Of a DNA stretch of 64,000 bases, positions 26,189-35,308 are shown in pieces (positions within the stretch are counted from its first letter, which is position 1; each line of letters starts with the position of its first letter). The position numbers and the translations under genes are program-made. Origin of the DNA: Clostridium sp. KNHs205. GTDB lineage: Bacteria > Bacillota > Clostridia > Lachnospirales > Lachnospiraceae. The stretch spans positions 2,713,501 to 2,777,500 of the forward strand of contig NZ_JNLE01000003.1 of assembly GCF_000702945.1 (NCBI RefSeq). The letters are read 5' to 3'. Below the pieces are notes generated by a model. It saw only the letters and a program-made list of their open reading frames with translations. It had not been told where the DNA came from and did not search any database.

Positions 26189-26627
26189 GCTCCAAGAAAT
26201 TGTCAGTTAGATGTATCAGGTTATTTATAAAAACTCTGTTTTATAAAATATAGTAATAGATTATAAAAAAGGAATTGTTATGGCGGATACCCATCCCAAA
26301 GTTAGTAGTATGGCTCTAACCTTTGGCGAGTATTTTCATGGCAGTTCCTTTCTTGTTATAATGATATATGTTCAGTGTTTTTAGGTATTTTAAATAGCAG
26401 CGGGAGACTTTCTGAAAGAACAGCATATCAGTTGAAAATTAAACAGAATATGGTAGAATGAAAGACAAGCCAGCATCCAAATCAGCGTATAAAATAGAGC
26501 AAAAGCGAACAGGATATGTTATTACTATAAATTAGCAGATGGAAGTTGTTCAAAGCCTGCAATGCAATTTAGAAAAGGCAGATAGAAGTGATGCTGAATC
26601 GGACAGAAGAAACAGACGGAGGTATCT
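26189..26627. other. intergenic region with a long hairpin
   Basis: 439 bases between the esterase remnant and the GntR-type regulator. It contains the hairpin at 26268-26351; otherwise AT-rich with a possible -10 TATAAT at 26357-26362. Confidence 0.5.
26268..26351 (+). ncRNA. long hairpin, possible structured RNA of unknown type
   Basis: The base stem AAAGGAATTGTTATG pairs with CATGGCAGTTCCTTT as RNA, using three G-U pairs that exist only in the plus-strand transcript. It continues as GGATAC with GTATTT, and an upper stem CCAAAGTTAG with CTAAC-C-TTTGG closes a 10-base loop. No T run follows, so it is not a terminator. It matches no riboswitch I know. Function unknown. Confidence 0.35.
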
Positions 26628-27335
26628 ATGGAAGAATACGGAACACAGGAAAAATCATATATGAAAGTCATAAATTACATAAAAAAACAAATACGCAGTG
26701 GTGAATTGAGTATAGGAGGAAAGCTGCCGGCGGAAAGAGAACTGTCAGAGATACTGGGTATCAGCCGTAACTCTGTAAGAGAGGCCATCCGGACGCTGGA
26801 TAATATGGGATTAATATCAAGCCAGCAGGGAGCAGGTAATTTTCTGACAGGTAACTTTGAGAACAATCTGGTTGAATCCCTGTCCATGATGTTTCTGTTG
26901 AATCAGATAGATTACAGACAGGTCAGTGAACTTAGAAGAGCCTTGGAAATGGAAGCACTGATGCTGGCAATTGACAATATTACAGATGAAGAAATCCAGA
27001 CCCTGGTAAAGATCATAGCTCAGCTGGAGACAGATACAGAAGCTAACAATGTGGTATTGGATAAGAAAATGCATTATAACATAGCACTGGCCTCCAAGAA
27101 TACGCTGATTATCAATATTCTTCAGGCTCTTTCAGAGGTCCTGGATAAATTCATAGTAGACTTAAGAAGAGAAATCTTAAGCCAGGAGGACAGCAGAAAA
27201 ATTCTGATGGAAGCCCACAATGGAATGATAGAAAGTTTAATTACCAGGGATAAAAATCTGGCTTATGAATCTATTAACAAACATTTTGGTATAATTGACG
27301 AAAAACTGAAAGAAAATGACCTAAAAATGATATAA
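26628..27335 (+). CDS. FadR/LldR-type GntR regulator of the lactate operon
   Basis: A 235-residue GntR-family regulator of the FadR subgroup. Residues about 10-75 form the winged helix-turn-helix (KLPAERELSEILGISRNSVREAIRTLDNMGLI is a textbook GntR motif, spanning residues 32-64); residues 90-225 form the all-helical FCD ligand domain with metal/ligand residues such as His144 in DKKMHYNIALAS and the later His of EAHNGMIESL. ATG follows GGAGG. It lies directly upstream of the lactate permease operon, whose leader carries TTGGT-N3-ACCAA operators, the known target type of LldR. It is therefore taken as the lactate-responsive regulator. Confidence 0.88.
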   Translation: MEEYGTQEKSYMKVINYIKKQIRSGELSIGGKLPAERELSEILGISRNSVREAIRTLDNMGLISSQQGAGNFLTGNFENNLVESLSMMFLLNQIDYRQVSELRRALEMEALMLAIDNITDEEIQTLVKIIAQLETDTEANNVVLDKKMHYNIALASKNTLIINILQALSEVLDKFIVDLRREILSQEDSRKILMEAHNGMIESLITRDKNLAYESINKHFGIIDEKLKENDLKMI

Positions 27336-27389
27336 AAGTACCTTGTGAGGTAAAAATAAACAAAGTACTTGTTAAAAAAATGACGTTTG

Positions 27390-27418
27390 TTGACATATAG
27401 GATATGCGCATTTATAAT
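27390..27418 (+). promoter_or_regulatory. consensus sigma-A promoter of lactate operon
   Basis: TTGACA (27390-27395), 17-base spacer, TATAAT (27413-27418): both hexamers are perfect. Such a strong promoter implies tight control by repression or attenuation. Confidence 0.9.
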
Positions 27419-27428
27419 TAAATTACAA

Positions 27429-27445
27429 AGTGGTACTACCAATTC
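27429..27445 (+). promoter_or_regulatory. LldR-type operator 1
   Basis: AGTGGTACTACCAATT is an 11-base palindrome core TGGT-N3-ACCA with one outer mismatch, at about +4 to +20 from the predicted start of transcription, where a bound repressor would block initiation. Confidence 0.75.
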
Positions 27446-27465
27446 GACAGGGTTGGCAGCAAATA

Positions 27466-27506
27466 GGTGTAGTAAAACAAAACTGTTTTGCAACACCATT
27501 TTTTTT
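27466..27506 (+). terminator. leader terminator/attenuator of lactate operon
   Basis: GGTGTAGTAAAACA pairs with TGTTTTGCAACACC (12 of 14) around a 4-base loop and is followed by A then eight T. It lies between the promoter and the first gene, so it would end most transcripts unless read through is allowed. Confidence 0.7.
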
Positions 27507-27513
27507 CAGTGCA

Positions 27514-27530
27514 AATTGGTAGTACCAATT
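27514..27530 (+). promoter_or_regulatory. LldR-type operator 2
   Basis: AATTGGTAGTACCAATT is a perfect 17-base palindrome with the TTGGT-N3-ACCAA consensus. Its centre is 86 bases from operator 1, about eight helical turns, so the sites face the same side and could be bridged. Confidence 0.85.
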
Positions 27531-27609
27531 GGAAAAATTTATTTCAGGAGTATAAAGGAATCTGGAGAAATTCCTGTTGGCTCCTCAAATACCACAGAAT
27601 GGAGAAGGT

Positions 27610-29151
27610 ATGGAGATGATTTTCGAATTTGTTATGGCATTGTTACCGATTATCTGGCTAATCATTGCTCTGACAGCTTTAAAAATCCCGGGGTTTAAAG
27701 CATGTACCATCGCTTTGGCAATTGCATATGTACTTGCCGTTTTTGTATGGAAGATGCCTTTTATTGACAGCCTGGGTGCAGTTGCGGAAGGGGCCGCACT
27801 TGCTTTATGGCCAATTATTATTGTTATAATTGCTGCTATATTTACTTACAACGTCTGCGTTGCTACCGGCAAAATGGAAATAATCAAAAAAATGCTGGCA
27901 AACGTCACGAAGGACAAAAGAGTATTAGTACTTATAATTGCCTGGGGCTTTGGTGGTTTTATGGAAGGTATGGCAGGCTTTGGCACGGCTGTTGCCATTC
28001 CCGCAAGTATGCTGGTTGGTCTTGGCTTTCCTTCGGTATTCGCAGCAATCGTCTGTCTGATTGCAAATGCCACACCGACAGCTTTTGGTTCCATCGGTAT
28101 TCCCACAACCACCCTGGCGAAAATCACCGGTATTAATGTAATCGATCTGTCTACCAATACGGTAATTTTATTAGCCTTGCTTATTATCCTAACACCTTTT
28201 GTATTGGTATTCCTCACTGGAAAATCAAAGAATTCTTTAAAGGGAATTACTCTTATTACTTTAATTTCCGGTTTTTCCTTCTTGCTTCCGGAGTATTTGG
28301 TAGCAAGATATCTGGGAGCGGAGCTGCCGGTAGTAATCGGAGCGGTCTGCTCTATGGCTGCCACGGTTTTAGCCGCAAGGTTATTTGGTAAAGGCAAGGT
28401 GGAGGAAAAGTATATTCTGGAGGGCAGACAGGAAGTGAAGGTAACTGTGAAAGAAGCTCTGGTTGCCTGGAGTCCCTTCATCCTGATTTTTATATTCCTC
28501 TTAATTACTTCTAAAATGGCAGGACCCTTTAACGAACTGCTGGCATCTGTTAAAACTACGGTAAGCATCTATCAGGGTAAAGGAAGCTCACCATATACCT
28601 TTTCCTGGCTTGCAACGCCTGGTTTGTGGATTCTTTTATCCGCCTTTATCGGAGGAAAGATTCAGGGACTGGGGATAAAGGAAATGTTTGTAATTCTTAA
28701 GAAGACGATCCTTCAGATGATGAAGACTGTCATAACCATTATTGCCATTATGGCAACAGCAAAACTTATGGGATACAGCGGTATGATTGCTTCCATCTCA
28801 CTTGTATTTGTGACCTATACCGGTTCTTTTTATCCCTTTTTCGCACCCTTCCTTGGTGCAATCGGAACCTTTGTGACCGGAAGCGGAACCTCTGCCAGTG
28901 TATTATTTGGCGGCTTGCAGGCGGAAACCTCTGCAGCACTTGGACTTAATCAGGCATGGATTACAGCCTCTAATACAGCCGGTGCGGTTATGGCTAAGAT
29001 GATTTCACCTCAGAGCATAGCAGTTGCGGTAGCAGCTGTAAGTCTGGAGGGTAAGGAAAATATGCTGTTAAAGGGAACCATTAAATATTTTGTACTTTTT
29101 GTAATCATAGTTGGGGTTATTACTTTTGTCGGTGCAAGATTGCTGGCATAG
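27610..29151 (+). CDS. lctP: L-lactate permease, LctP family
   Basis: A 513-residue membrane transporter of the lactate permease family with 12 or more membrane segments. Recognisable family parts are the WGFGGFMEGMAGFGTAVAIPASML run (split over residues about 115-140), NATPTAFGSIGIPTTTLA, and FVTGSGTSASVLFGGLQ with NTAGAVMAKMISPQSIAVA near the C-terminus. It imports lactate with protons. ATG 27610 follows GGAGAAGG; an upstream TTG at 27577 has no ribosome site. First gene of the lactate operon, behind two operators and a leader terminator. Confidence 0.95.
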   Translation: MEMIFEFVMALLPIIWLIIALTALKIPGFKACTIALAIAYVLAVFVWKMPFIDSLGAVAEGAALALWPIIIVIIAAIFTYNVCVATGKMEIIKKMLANVTKDKRVLVLIIAWGFGGFMEGMAGFGTAVAIPASMLVGLGFPSVFAAIVCLIANATPTAFGSIGIPTTTLAKITGINVIDLSTNTVILLALLIILTPFVLVFLTGKSKNSLKGITLITLISGFSFLLPEYLVARYLGAELPVVIGAVCSMAATVLAARLFGKGKVEEKYILEGRQEVKVTVKEALVAWSPFILIFIFLLITSKMAGPFNELLASVKTTVSIYQGKGSSPYTFSWLATPGLWILLSAFIGGKIQGLGIKEMFVILKKTILQMMKTVITIIAIMATAKLMGYSGMIASISLVFVTYTGSFYPFFAPFLGAIGTFVTGSGTSASVLFGGLQAETSAALGLNQAWITASNTAGAVMAKMISPQSIAVAVAAVSLEGKENMLLKGTIKYFVLFVIIVGVITFVGARLLA

Positions 29152-29303
29152 CTTATAGTGTATGAAAGCTGGCAGTTAGACTGGGTATGAGATTTGTGAG
29201 AACTAAATGTAATTATATTTTGTTTATGATTTATGCTGCAGGTTATGACTTTAACGATCACTGCCCTGCAGTAAGCCTGAAAAGGGAAGGAAAGGAGTTT
29301 CAG

Positions 29304-30092
29304 ATGAATATTTTAGTATGCATTAAACAGGTACCAGACAGCAATAAGGTGGAAGTGGATCCGGTTACCGGTGTATTAAAGCGAAACGGGGTGGAATCCA
29401 AGATGAACCCTTATGATTTATATGCGTTAGAGACTGCACTGCGTATCAGAGAGAAAACCGGTGGAAGTATTACAGCTATTACAATGGGACCGGGGCAGGC
29501 AGCTGGAATCATAAGAGAAGCTTTTGCCATGGGAGTAGATAAGGGAGTGCTGATATCTGACCGTAAGTTTGGCGGAGCAGATGTACTGGCAACCAGCTAT
29601 ACCCTTTCACAGGGTATCAGACAGAGCGGAGAATTTGACCTGATTCTCTGCGGAAAACAGACCACTGACGGAGATACGGCTCAGGTAGGACCAGAAGTAG
29701 CAGAATGGCTGAGTATTCCAAGCCTGTCCAATGTATCCAGGATAGTTGAGCAAAAAGAGAGCTCCTTAGTTGTGGAAATGGATATGACTCATGATATAGA
29801 AATAGCAGAAATTCAATATCCCTGTCTGTTGGCGGTGGATAAAGACATATTTATTCCAAGGCTTCCCTCCTATGTGAAGAAACAGGAAACGAAGGACAGA
29901 GAAATCAAAGTGATTTCCCTTGCAGACCTGGAGGATAAAGATGAGAAAAATTACGGCTTAAACGGCTCCCCTACACAAGTTCAAAGAATCTTTCCGCCCC
30001 AGGTCAATAACCATAGAGAGGTGTGGAATGGAGAGGGGAAAGAATTGGCGGAGCAGTTATTTCATAAATTAAAAGAATTAAAATTTGCCTGA
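29304..30092 (+). CDS. etfB: electron transfer flavoprotein beta subunit (lactate-linked)
   Basis: A 262-residue EtfB. The MNILVCIKQVPDSNKVEVDP start and the AITMGPGQA, GADVLATSYTLSQGI and CGKQTTDGDTAQVGPE segments are standard; GKQTxDGDTAQVGP binds the AMP or FAD moiety, and the FAD-containing type is found in bifurcating Etfs. ATG follows AAAGGAG; the longer frame from 29187 has no ribosome site. With the next gene and the FAD-linked dehydrogenase it forms the LctBC-like module, which drives lactate oxidation with NAD+ by oxidising ferredoxin. Confidence 0.93.
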   Translation: MNILVCIKQVPDSNKVEVDPVTGVLKRNGVESKMNPYDLYALETALRIREKTGGSITAITMGPGQAAGIIREAFAMGVDKGVLISDRKFGGADVLATSYTLSQGIRQSGEFDLILCGKQTTDGDTAQVGPEVAEWLSIPSLSNVSRIVEQKESSLVVEMDMTHDIEIAEIQYPCLLAVDKDIFIPRLPSYVKKQETKDREIKVISLADLEDKDEKNYGLNGSPTQVQRIFPPQVNNHREVWNGEGKELAEQLFHKLKELKFA

Positions 30093-30100
30093 GGAGGAAG

Positions 30101-31303
30101 ATGGGTATGGCTAAGTTAATCGTAAACCAGGAAAAGGTAGGAAATAGACAGGAACTAATCAGTATCTGTCCCTTTGGCGCTATTGAAGAGAAAGATAATT
30201 TGATTCAGATAAATGCTGCCTGTAAAATGTGTAAGCTCTGTGTGAAAAAAGGACCTGCAGGTGCAATTGAATATGTGGAGGAAGCCGTTGAGGCCATAGA
30301 CAAGGAGCAGTGGAGCGGTATTGCAGTATATGTAGATCATATTGACGGGGTAATTCACCCGGTAACCTATGAATTAATCGGAAAAGCAAAGGAACTGGCA
30401 ACCAAGATCAATCACCCGGTATATGCAGTAATGATGGGACATCATATACAGGCCCAATGTGAAGAACTGCTGCATTATGAAGTGGATAAGGTATTTGTGT
30501 ATGATAAGGAAGAGCTGAATCGCTTTAAGATGGAGCCATATACCAATGCCTTTGAGGATTTCGTTGAGCATATTAAACCTACGGCTGTCTTAATGGGAGC
30601 AACTCCGGTTGGCAGACAGCTGGCACCAAGACTGGCAGCCAGATTAAAGACCGGATTAACTGCTGACTGTACAATCCTGGATATAAATGAAAATACGGAT
30701 CTGGTACAGATAAGGCCTGCATTTGGCGGAAATATCATGGCTCAGATATTAACTCCCAATCACAGGCCTCAGATGGCTACTGTGCGCTATAAGGTTATGG
30801 ATGCACCGGAGAGAAAAGCTGAGGTGTCCGGTGAAATCATTAACTGCGTCATTGATGCAAAGGAACTGGGCAGTAAGGTCTCGGTATTAGATATCATTGC
30901 AAAAGAGAAAGAACAGTTTATAGAAGCCTCCGATGTACTGGTAGTTGCCGGCAGAGGTGTCAAAAAAGAAGAGGATCTTGAACTGCTAAGAGAACTTGCT
31001 GATTTACTGGGCGGTCAGCTTGCCTGCACTCGTCCGGTGATGGAAGCAGGATGGCTGGCAGCCAAATGTCAGGTGGGCTTAAGCGGCCGTACGGTAAGAC
31101 CGAAGCTGATCATAACCTGCGGCGTATCCGGCTCTGTCCAGTTTACTGCAGGTATGAATAACGCTGAGCAGATAATTGCCATTAACAAAGATGAAAATGC
31201 ACCAATTTTCAAGACTGCTCATTATTGCCTGGTTGGGGATCTGTATGAAATCCTGCCGGATATCATCAGCCGGATCAAAGCCGGTAAACCTATTAGTGCC
31301 TGA
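30101..31303 (+). CDS. etfA: electron transfer flavoprotein alpha subunit with N-terminal ferredoxin-like segment
   Basis: A 400-residue EtfA. Residues 1-60 form a [4Fe-4S] ferredoxin-like extension: CPFGAI, then CKMCKLCVKKGP. Such an extension is a mark of clostridial Etfs paired with lactate dehydrogenases or bifurcating systems. Residues about 75-260 are the Etf alpha/beta domain, and the C-terminal third is the FAD-binding domain: SGRTVRPKLIITCGVSGSVQFTAGM (residues about 327-351) and NKDENAPIF. The start could be ATG 30101 or 30107; a GAGGAGG box precedes both. It lies 8 bases behind etfB. Confidence 0.93.
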   Translation: MGMAKLIVNQEKVGNRQELISICPFGAIEEKDNLIQINAACKMCKLCVKKGPAGAIEYVEEAVEAIDKEQWSGIAVYVDHIDGVIHPVTYELIGKAKELATKINHPVYAVMMGHHIQAQCEELLHYEVDKVFVYDKEELNRFKMEPYTNAFEDFVEHIKPTAVLMGATPVGRQLAPRLAARLKTGLTADCTILDINENTDLVQIRPAFGGNIMAQILTPNHRPQMATVRYKVMDAPERKAEVSGEIINCVIDAKELGSKVSVLDIIAKEKEQFIEASDVLVVAGRGVKKEEDLELLRELADLLGGQLACTRPVMEAGWLAAKCQVGLSGRTVRPKLIITCGVSGSVQFTAGMNNAEQIIAINKDENAPIFKTAHYCLVGDLYEILPDIISRIKAGKPISA

Positions 31304-31580
31304 GTGTGTTTATAGCTATCGCACCACAGGTAATTCTAATAATGAGCTATAGATAGCGAAATTCTAGTCAGAGATGAGATTAATGGATGAATGGGTTACT
31401 TTACTAACTGCTAAAAAAGATATAATGAAATTTTTCTTGGAAGCTTCAACAATTAAAATTCAACATAAATTTAAGGATTTAGAGTTAAATGCAAGGAAGT
31501 TAGAGTGAAAGCAACCTTATACCAAAATTTGTACCTGTGGCTTAAGATATACAGGCTGTGAGAAAGGCAGGGTTATTAAA
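31304..31580. other. intergenic gap in lactate operon
   Basis: 277 bases between etfA and the dehydrogenase gene. No terminator or promoter is convincing, so cotranscription is possible. The gap is unusually long for an operon. Confidence 0.4.
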
Positions 31581-32984
31581 ATGAATTATAAAAAGCTGGA
31601 ATTGGATGATATTAATTATATACGAAGTATTATAAAAGAGGATGAGAGAATTCTTTGCGGTGAAGATATCAATGAAGAATACAGTCATGATGAGTTAAGC
31701 GATACGGTCAGTTATCCGGATGTGGTGGTAAAGGTTAAATCCACCGGGGAAGTTTCTTCCATTATGAAATATGCCTATGAGAATACAATCCCTGTTACCC
31801 CCAGAGGTTCAGGCACAGGTCTGGTAGGAGCTTCCGTTGCCATCGAACATGGCATTATGCTGGATACCAGCCTTATGAACCGATTTCTGGAACTGGATGA
31901 GGATAATCTTACCATTACGGTAGAGCCGGGAGTATTGCTTATGGAACTGGCTGCTTATGTACAGGAGAGAGATTTATTTTACCCGCCGGATCCAGGCGAG
32001 AAATCCGCTACTATCGGTGGAAATATCAGTACCAATGCCGGTGGTATGAGAGCGGTTAAATACGGTGTGACCAGAGATTATGTAAGAGGACTGGAGGTTG
32101 TGCTGCCCGATGGCAAGGTGGTGGAATTTGGCGGTAAGGTAGTAAAGAACAGTACCGGCTATGCCATGAAGGATTTGATGGTGGGTTCGGAAGGAACTCT
32201 GGGCATCATTACCAAAGCAACCTTAAAAATTCTTCCTTTGCCGAAGAAAGCAATCAGCCTGCTGATACCCTTTCCGTCTCTTGAAAAGGCAATTGGTACC
32301 GTACCTCTGATCATTAAATCCAAAGCCATCCCCACTGCGATTGAATTCATGCAGAGGGAAGTAATAATCGATGCAGAGAAGTACCTGGGCAAAAAGTTTC
32401 CTGATAACAGTGCAGATGCCTATCTGCTGCTTAAATTTGATGGTAACTCTACGGAAGAAATCGAAAAAGACTATGAGAATGTAGCAAAAATCTGTCTGGA
32501 GCAGGGAGCCATTGATATCTTGATCTCCGATACCACGGAAAGAGAAGATTCCATCTGGAAAGCCAGAGGAGCATTTCTGGAAGCCATCAAAGGTTCCACC
32601 TCCTTTATGGATGAAGTGGATGTGGTAGTTCCGAGAAGCTCCGTGAATGAAATGGTGGAGTATATCCACGGCTTATATAAAGAAGTTAATATCCGTATCA
32701 AAAGCTTTGGCCATGCGGGAGATGGAAATCTCCATGCCTATATCTTAAAGGATGAACTAAGTGAAGAAGAATGGGAGGAGAAGATGAAGGCTGCCATGGA
32801 TAAGATCTATGGTAAAGCCAGAGAGCTGAGTGGTCAGGTATCCGGAGAACACGGTATAGGTTATGCGAAGAAGTCCTATCTTATGGAAGCCATGGATCCG
32901 GCTACCGTTGAAATCATGAGAGGTATCAAGAAGGCTTTTGATCCAAAGAATATCTTAAATCCTCATAAGGTATGTCAGATATAG
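31581..32984 (+). CDS. lctD: FAD-linked lactate dehydrogenase (GlcD/LctD type)
   Basis: A 467-residue FAD-binding oxidoreductase of the VAO/GlcD family. Residues about 50-220 are the FAD_binding_4 domain ([62 protein letters not shown] in part), and 225-467 the FAD-oxidase C-terminal domain, with the active-site GHAGDGNLH and [10 protein letters not shown], then a [11 protein letters not shown] end. It oxidises D-lactate (or glycolate) and passes electrons to the neighbouring EtfAB, as in the lctBCD module of Acetobacterium. Whether L-lactate needs a racemase encoded elsewhere is not visible. It is followed by a family A palindrome. Confidence 0.93.
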   Translation: MNYKKLELDDINYIRSIIKEDERILCGEDINEEYSHDELSDTVSYPDVVVKVKSTGEVSSIMKYAYENTIPVTPRGSGTGLVGASVAIEHGIMLDTSLMNRFLELDEDNLTITVEPGVLLMELAAYVQERDLFYPPDPGEKSATIGGNISTNAGGMRAVKYGVTRDYVRGLEVVLPDGKVVEFGGKVVKNSTGYAMKDLMVGSEGTLGIITKATLKILPLPKKAISLLIPFPSLEKAIGTVPLIIKSKAIPTAIEFMQREVIIDAEKYLGKKFPDNSADAYLLLKFDGNSTEEIEKDYENVAKICLEQGAIDILISDTTEREDSIWKARGAFLEAIKGSTSFMDEVDVVVPRSSVNEMVEYIHGLYKEVNIRIKSFGHAGDGNLHAYILKDELSEEEWEEKMKAAMDKIYGKARELSGQVSGEHGIGYAKKSYLMEAMDPATVEIMRGIKKAFDPKNILNPHKVCQI

Positions 32985-33334
32985 AATATATGAGGATATA
33001 TTGCATTAAGAGGTGCTGCGGGAATGTGAATGCAAAGCATTAAGAAGCCTTTTAGATTTCCTGGAATGCACCAACTGAAAGACACATCACCGATTTTGTG
33101 TGCTTATAACGAACAATGATAGCACACAAAATGGGTGATGTGTCTTTCAGTTGGTGTGTGAAGGAAAGCAAGAGGCTTTCTATCATATAATTGCTAAAAT
33201 GCAATTCCTTTTTTGCAGGGCTGTCTTTATTAACCTATAGGATCCAAGCAGGGCAGCTGTTGCTTTTTCTTCAAGCAAAACTAAGAATCGGTTACTGGCT
33301 TTATTATGTATACTTTCAAATAATAATCAGTCAC
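32985..33334. other. intergenic region between convergent genes
   Basis: 350 bases holding the family A palindrome at 33043-33180. The remainder shows no recognised feature. Confidence 0.5.
33043..33180. repeat. palindromic repeat, family A copy 2
   Basis: The core arms CACCAACTGAAAGACACATC.. (33069-33104) and ..GATGTGTCTTTCAGTTGGTG (33121-33156) pair almost perfectly, and outer arms AGAAGCCT and AGGCTTTC extend the hairpin. The left arm matches the element at 3000-3198 in GAAAGACA, ACCGATTTTGT and AGAAGCC. It lies just behind the lactate dehydrogenase gene and may also serve as a transcription or mRNA-end structure. Confidence 0.8.
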
Positions 33335-33703
33335 TTAGCGAGAGCGGTTCAGCTTGCCCTCTATGGCTTTCAGCGAGTTCTTTACAAAACTTATATCTTC
33401 GTCATTTCCAGAGCCGCTGATTTTTCGGATAACAGGTATGTTGTATTCCTTGTTAATTTTATCAGCAGCTTTACAATAAAAGGGACCGAACTTTTTACTG
33501 CCATTAACAACAACGCCTTTTACAAATTCTTTGTATTGTTCTAAAAACTGTGAGGTAGTATCTGTGATTTTACCCAAACCAATATTTCGGGTTACCAGAA
33601 TACAGGGTTCATTAACACTGATTTCTACGGACTGTGTTGGATAACCGAGACTTTCTGCAAATTTCTTACCTAATCCGGTATAGCTATCATAAACGATTAA
33701 CAT
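33335..33703 (-). CDS. NrdI-like flavodoxin
   Basis: A 122-residue flavoprotein of the NrdI family. It begins LIVYDSYTGLGKKFAESLG, the FMN phosphate-binding loop of flavodoxins, and carries LVTRNIGLGKITDTTSQFL and VVVNGSKKFGPFYCKAADKI, where NrdI proteins close over the flavin. NrdI reduces and assembles the manganese cofactor of class Ib ribonucleotide reductase with NrdF. No nrdE or nrdF is adjacent, so it may instead be a stand-alone flavodoxin. ATG follows AAGGAG. It stands alone. Confidence 0.7.
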   Translation of the reverse strand: MLIVYDSYTGLGKKFAESLGYPTQSVEISVNEPCILVTRNIGLGKITDTTSQFLEQYKEFVKGVVVNGSKKFGPFYCKAADKINKEYNIPVIRKISGSGNDEDISFVKNSLKAIEGKLNRSR

Positions 33704-33874
33704 AGAATCTCCTTGATATATGTTTTACTTAATATTTCATAGAAGTTAGATATGACTAACTCTACATGGAGTATTATATATAAAAAGCAGAAGAAAAACA
33801 ACCTGGATAACATCAATTTATTTATCATTATACAATCCCAATAATATTATCCGTTAATCAAATATACTTTTTTC

Positions 33875-33924
33875 TTGACAAATATATCACTCTGATATAG
33901 CATGGATATATCAGAGTGATATAT
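33875..33924 (+). promoter_or_regulatory. promoter with overlapping 17-bp inverted-repeat operator
   Basis: TTGACA (33875-33880), 17-base spacer, TAGCAT (33898-33903). A perfect inverted repeat of ATATATCACTCTGATAT (33882-33898) with its complement at 33908-33924 covers the spacer, the -10 box and the start point. Each arm is itself nearly symmetric, giving two repressor half-sites pairs. It is a classic repression layout; the cognate regulator is not in the window. Confidence 0.85.
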
Positions 33925-33936
33925 GGAGGTTGAAGT

Positions 33937-34988
33937 ATGGCAAATATTTTATTCGTAAATGCTAATTTATATGGACACATTAACCCAACTCTTCCCTTGG
34001 TAAGGGAATTGGTTAAACGGGGTAATAAAGTGGATTATTTTTGTTCCAAGCAATTTGAGGAAAAGGTAATAGCAGAAGGCGCAGTATTTCTGAATTATTC
34101 AGCGGAACTGGATGATTTTCTGGCAGCCTATCGCCCGACGGACAGGCATCCTTTCTTTATGCTAATGGAATATATTCTTCTCTATGCTGAGGTAATGCTG
34201 CCTGGAGTGTTAGAACTGATTAAAAGTAAAGAGTATGATATGGTAGTCTGTGATTCATTATTTGGAGCACCATATTTTTTAAATCAATTAATTCAGAAAC
34301 CCGTAGTAAGCTCGCATTCAAGTTTTGCCATGAGCCATGCACCTGTTCCGGCTTCTATGCTGGAGCCGGGCACACATCCGCAGTTGGATCATTGTTACGA
34401 GATTCTTCTAAATATTTCTTTACAGGTGCGATTGTCAAAAATGAAACAGCCGAAGATTTTGATGACATACCTCAAAGGGATTCCAGGCCGTTGATTTATA
34501 TCTCCCTTGGCAGTGTTAATACAGATTTTATCGATTTTTATAAAATGTGTTTGGAAGCATTTAAGACCTTAGATGTTTTTGTTATGATGTCAATCGGGAA
34601 GAAATGCAAGATAGAGCAGTTGGGGGATATCCCTTCGAATTTCTATATTGGAAATTTCTTACCCCAATTAGCAATCCTAAAGCAAGCAGATGTTTTTATA
34701 ACACATGCCGGGTTTAACAGTGTTAATGAGGCGCTAAGTTACGGCGTACCAATGTATGCTTTCCCTATGGTTAACGATCAGCATATGGTTGCAAAGAGAA
34801 TAAAAGACCTGAAACTTGGAATAGTCGGTCAATTTAAAGAGATATCACCGCAAGCCTTAAGAGATGGGACAGAAGAACTGTTAAGAGAGAAAGAGTTCAA
34901 GGAAAATTGTATCAGTATATCAAAACAGCTGAAGGGAACGGAAGGTCTTACGTCAGTGGCAGAAAAGCTTGAAGAAATCTGTCTTTAA
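33937..34988 (+). pseudogene. disrupted MGT-family glycosyltransferase (macrolide/UDP-glycosyltransferase-like)
   Basis: The N-terminal half (33937 to about 34390) begins ANILFVNANLYGHINPTLPLVRELVKRGN, the acceptor domain of GT1 enzymes such as YjiC and macrolide glycosyltransferases. The C-terminal half continues in another frame from about 34392: IYISLGSVNT, the PxxAILxxADVFITHAGFNSVNEAL nucleotide-sugar motif (FITHAGFNSVNEALSYGVPM) and DQHMVAKRI. Joined, they give about 350 residues against 390-400 for the family, and the link region between domains is shortened. I infer a deletion of about 120-150 bases that also shifted the frame. The promoter and operator remain intact. A sequencing error alone would not explain the missing residues. 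Confidence 0.75.
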
Positions 34989-35308
34989 AGAAAAACTTTG
35001 GAACCTTTATCTTAAACTTTGGACATATTCGGGACAAATAAATATGTTAGGCTATTCAATATTAAATAAACAGGTGGCACATAATGAATAAGTCGCTAGT
35101 AATAAGCTCCTTTAATAAAAACGGATATTAAAAAGTTTTTGATGAAATAGTATTAATAACCAATAATATTTCTTACTTGAAAGTACATTATAAGACAGGT
35201 AAACTATAGTAAGATAAATTCTAAACGACTACAGAACTTTAAGCTTTAATACCTTCTCTCATAGGCACAAACTATGAAAAGCTAGAACTAAGATTCTGTA
35301 ATTAAGGC
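34989..35308. other. AT-rich intergenic region
   Basis: 320 bases without recognised genes or clear promoters. Confidence 0.5.

Noticed and set aside
26281-26335. Possible 5S rRNA or purine-riboswitch fragment
   Set aside because: A few words such as CCCATCCC and TATGGC looked suggestive, but order, spacing and conserved loops do not fit either RNA.
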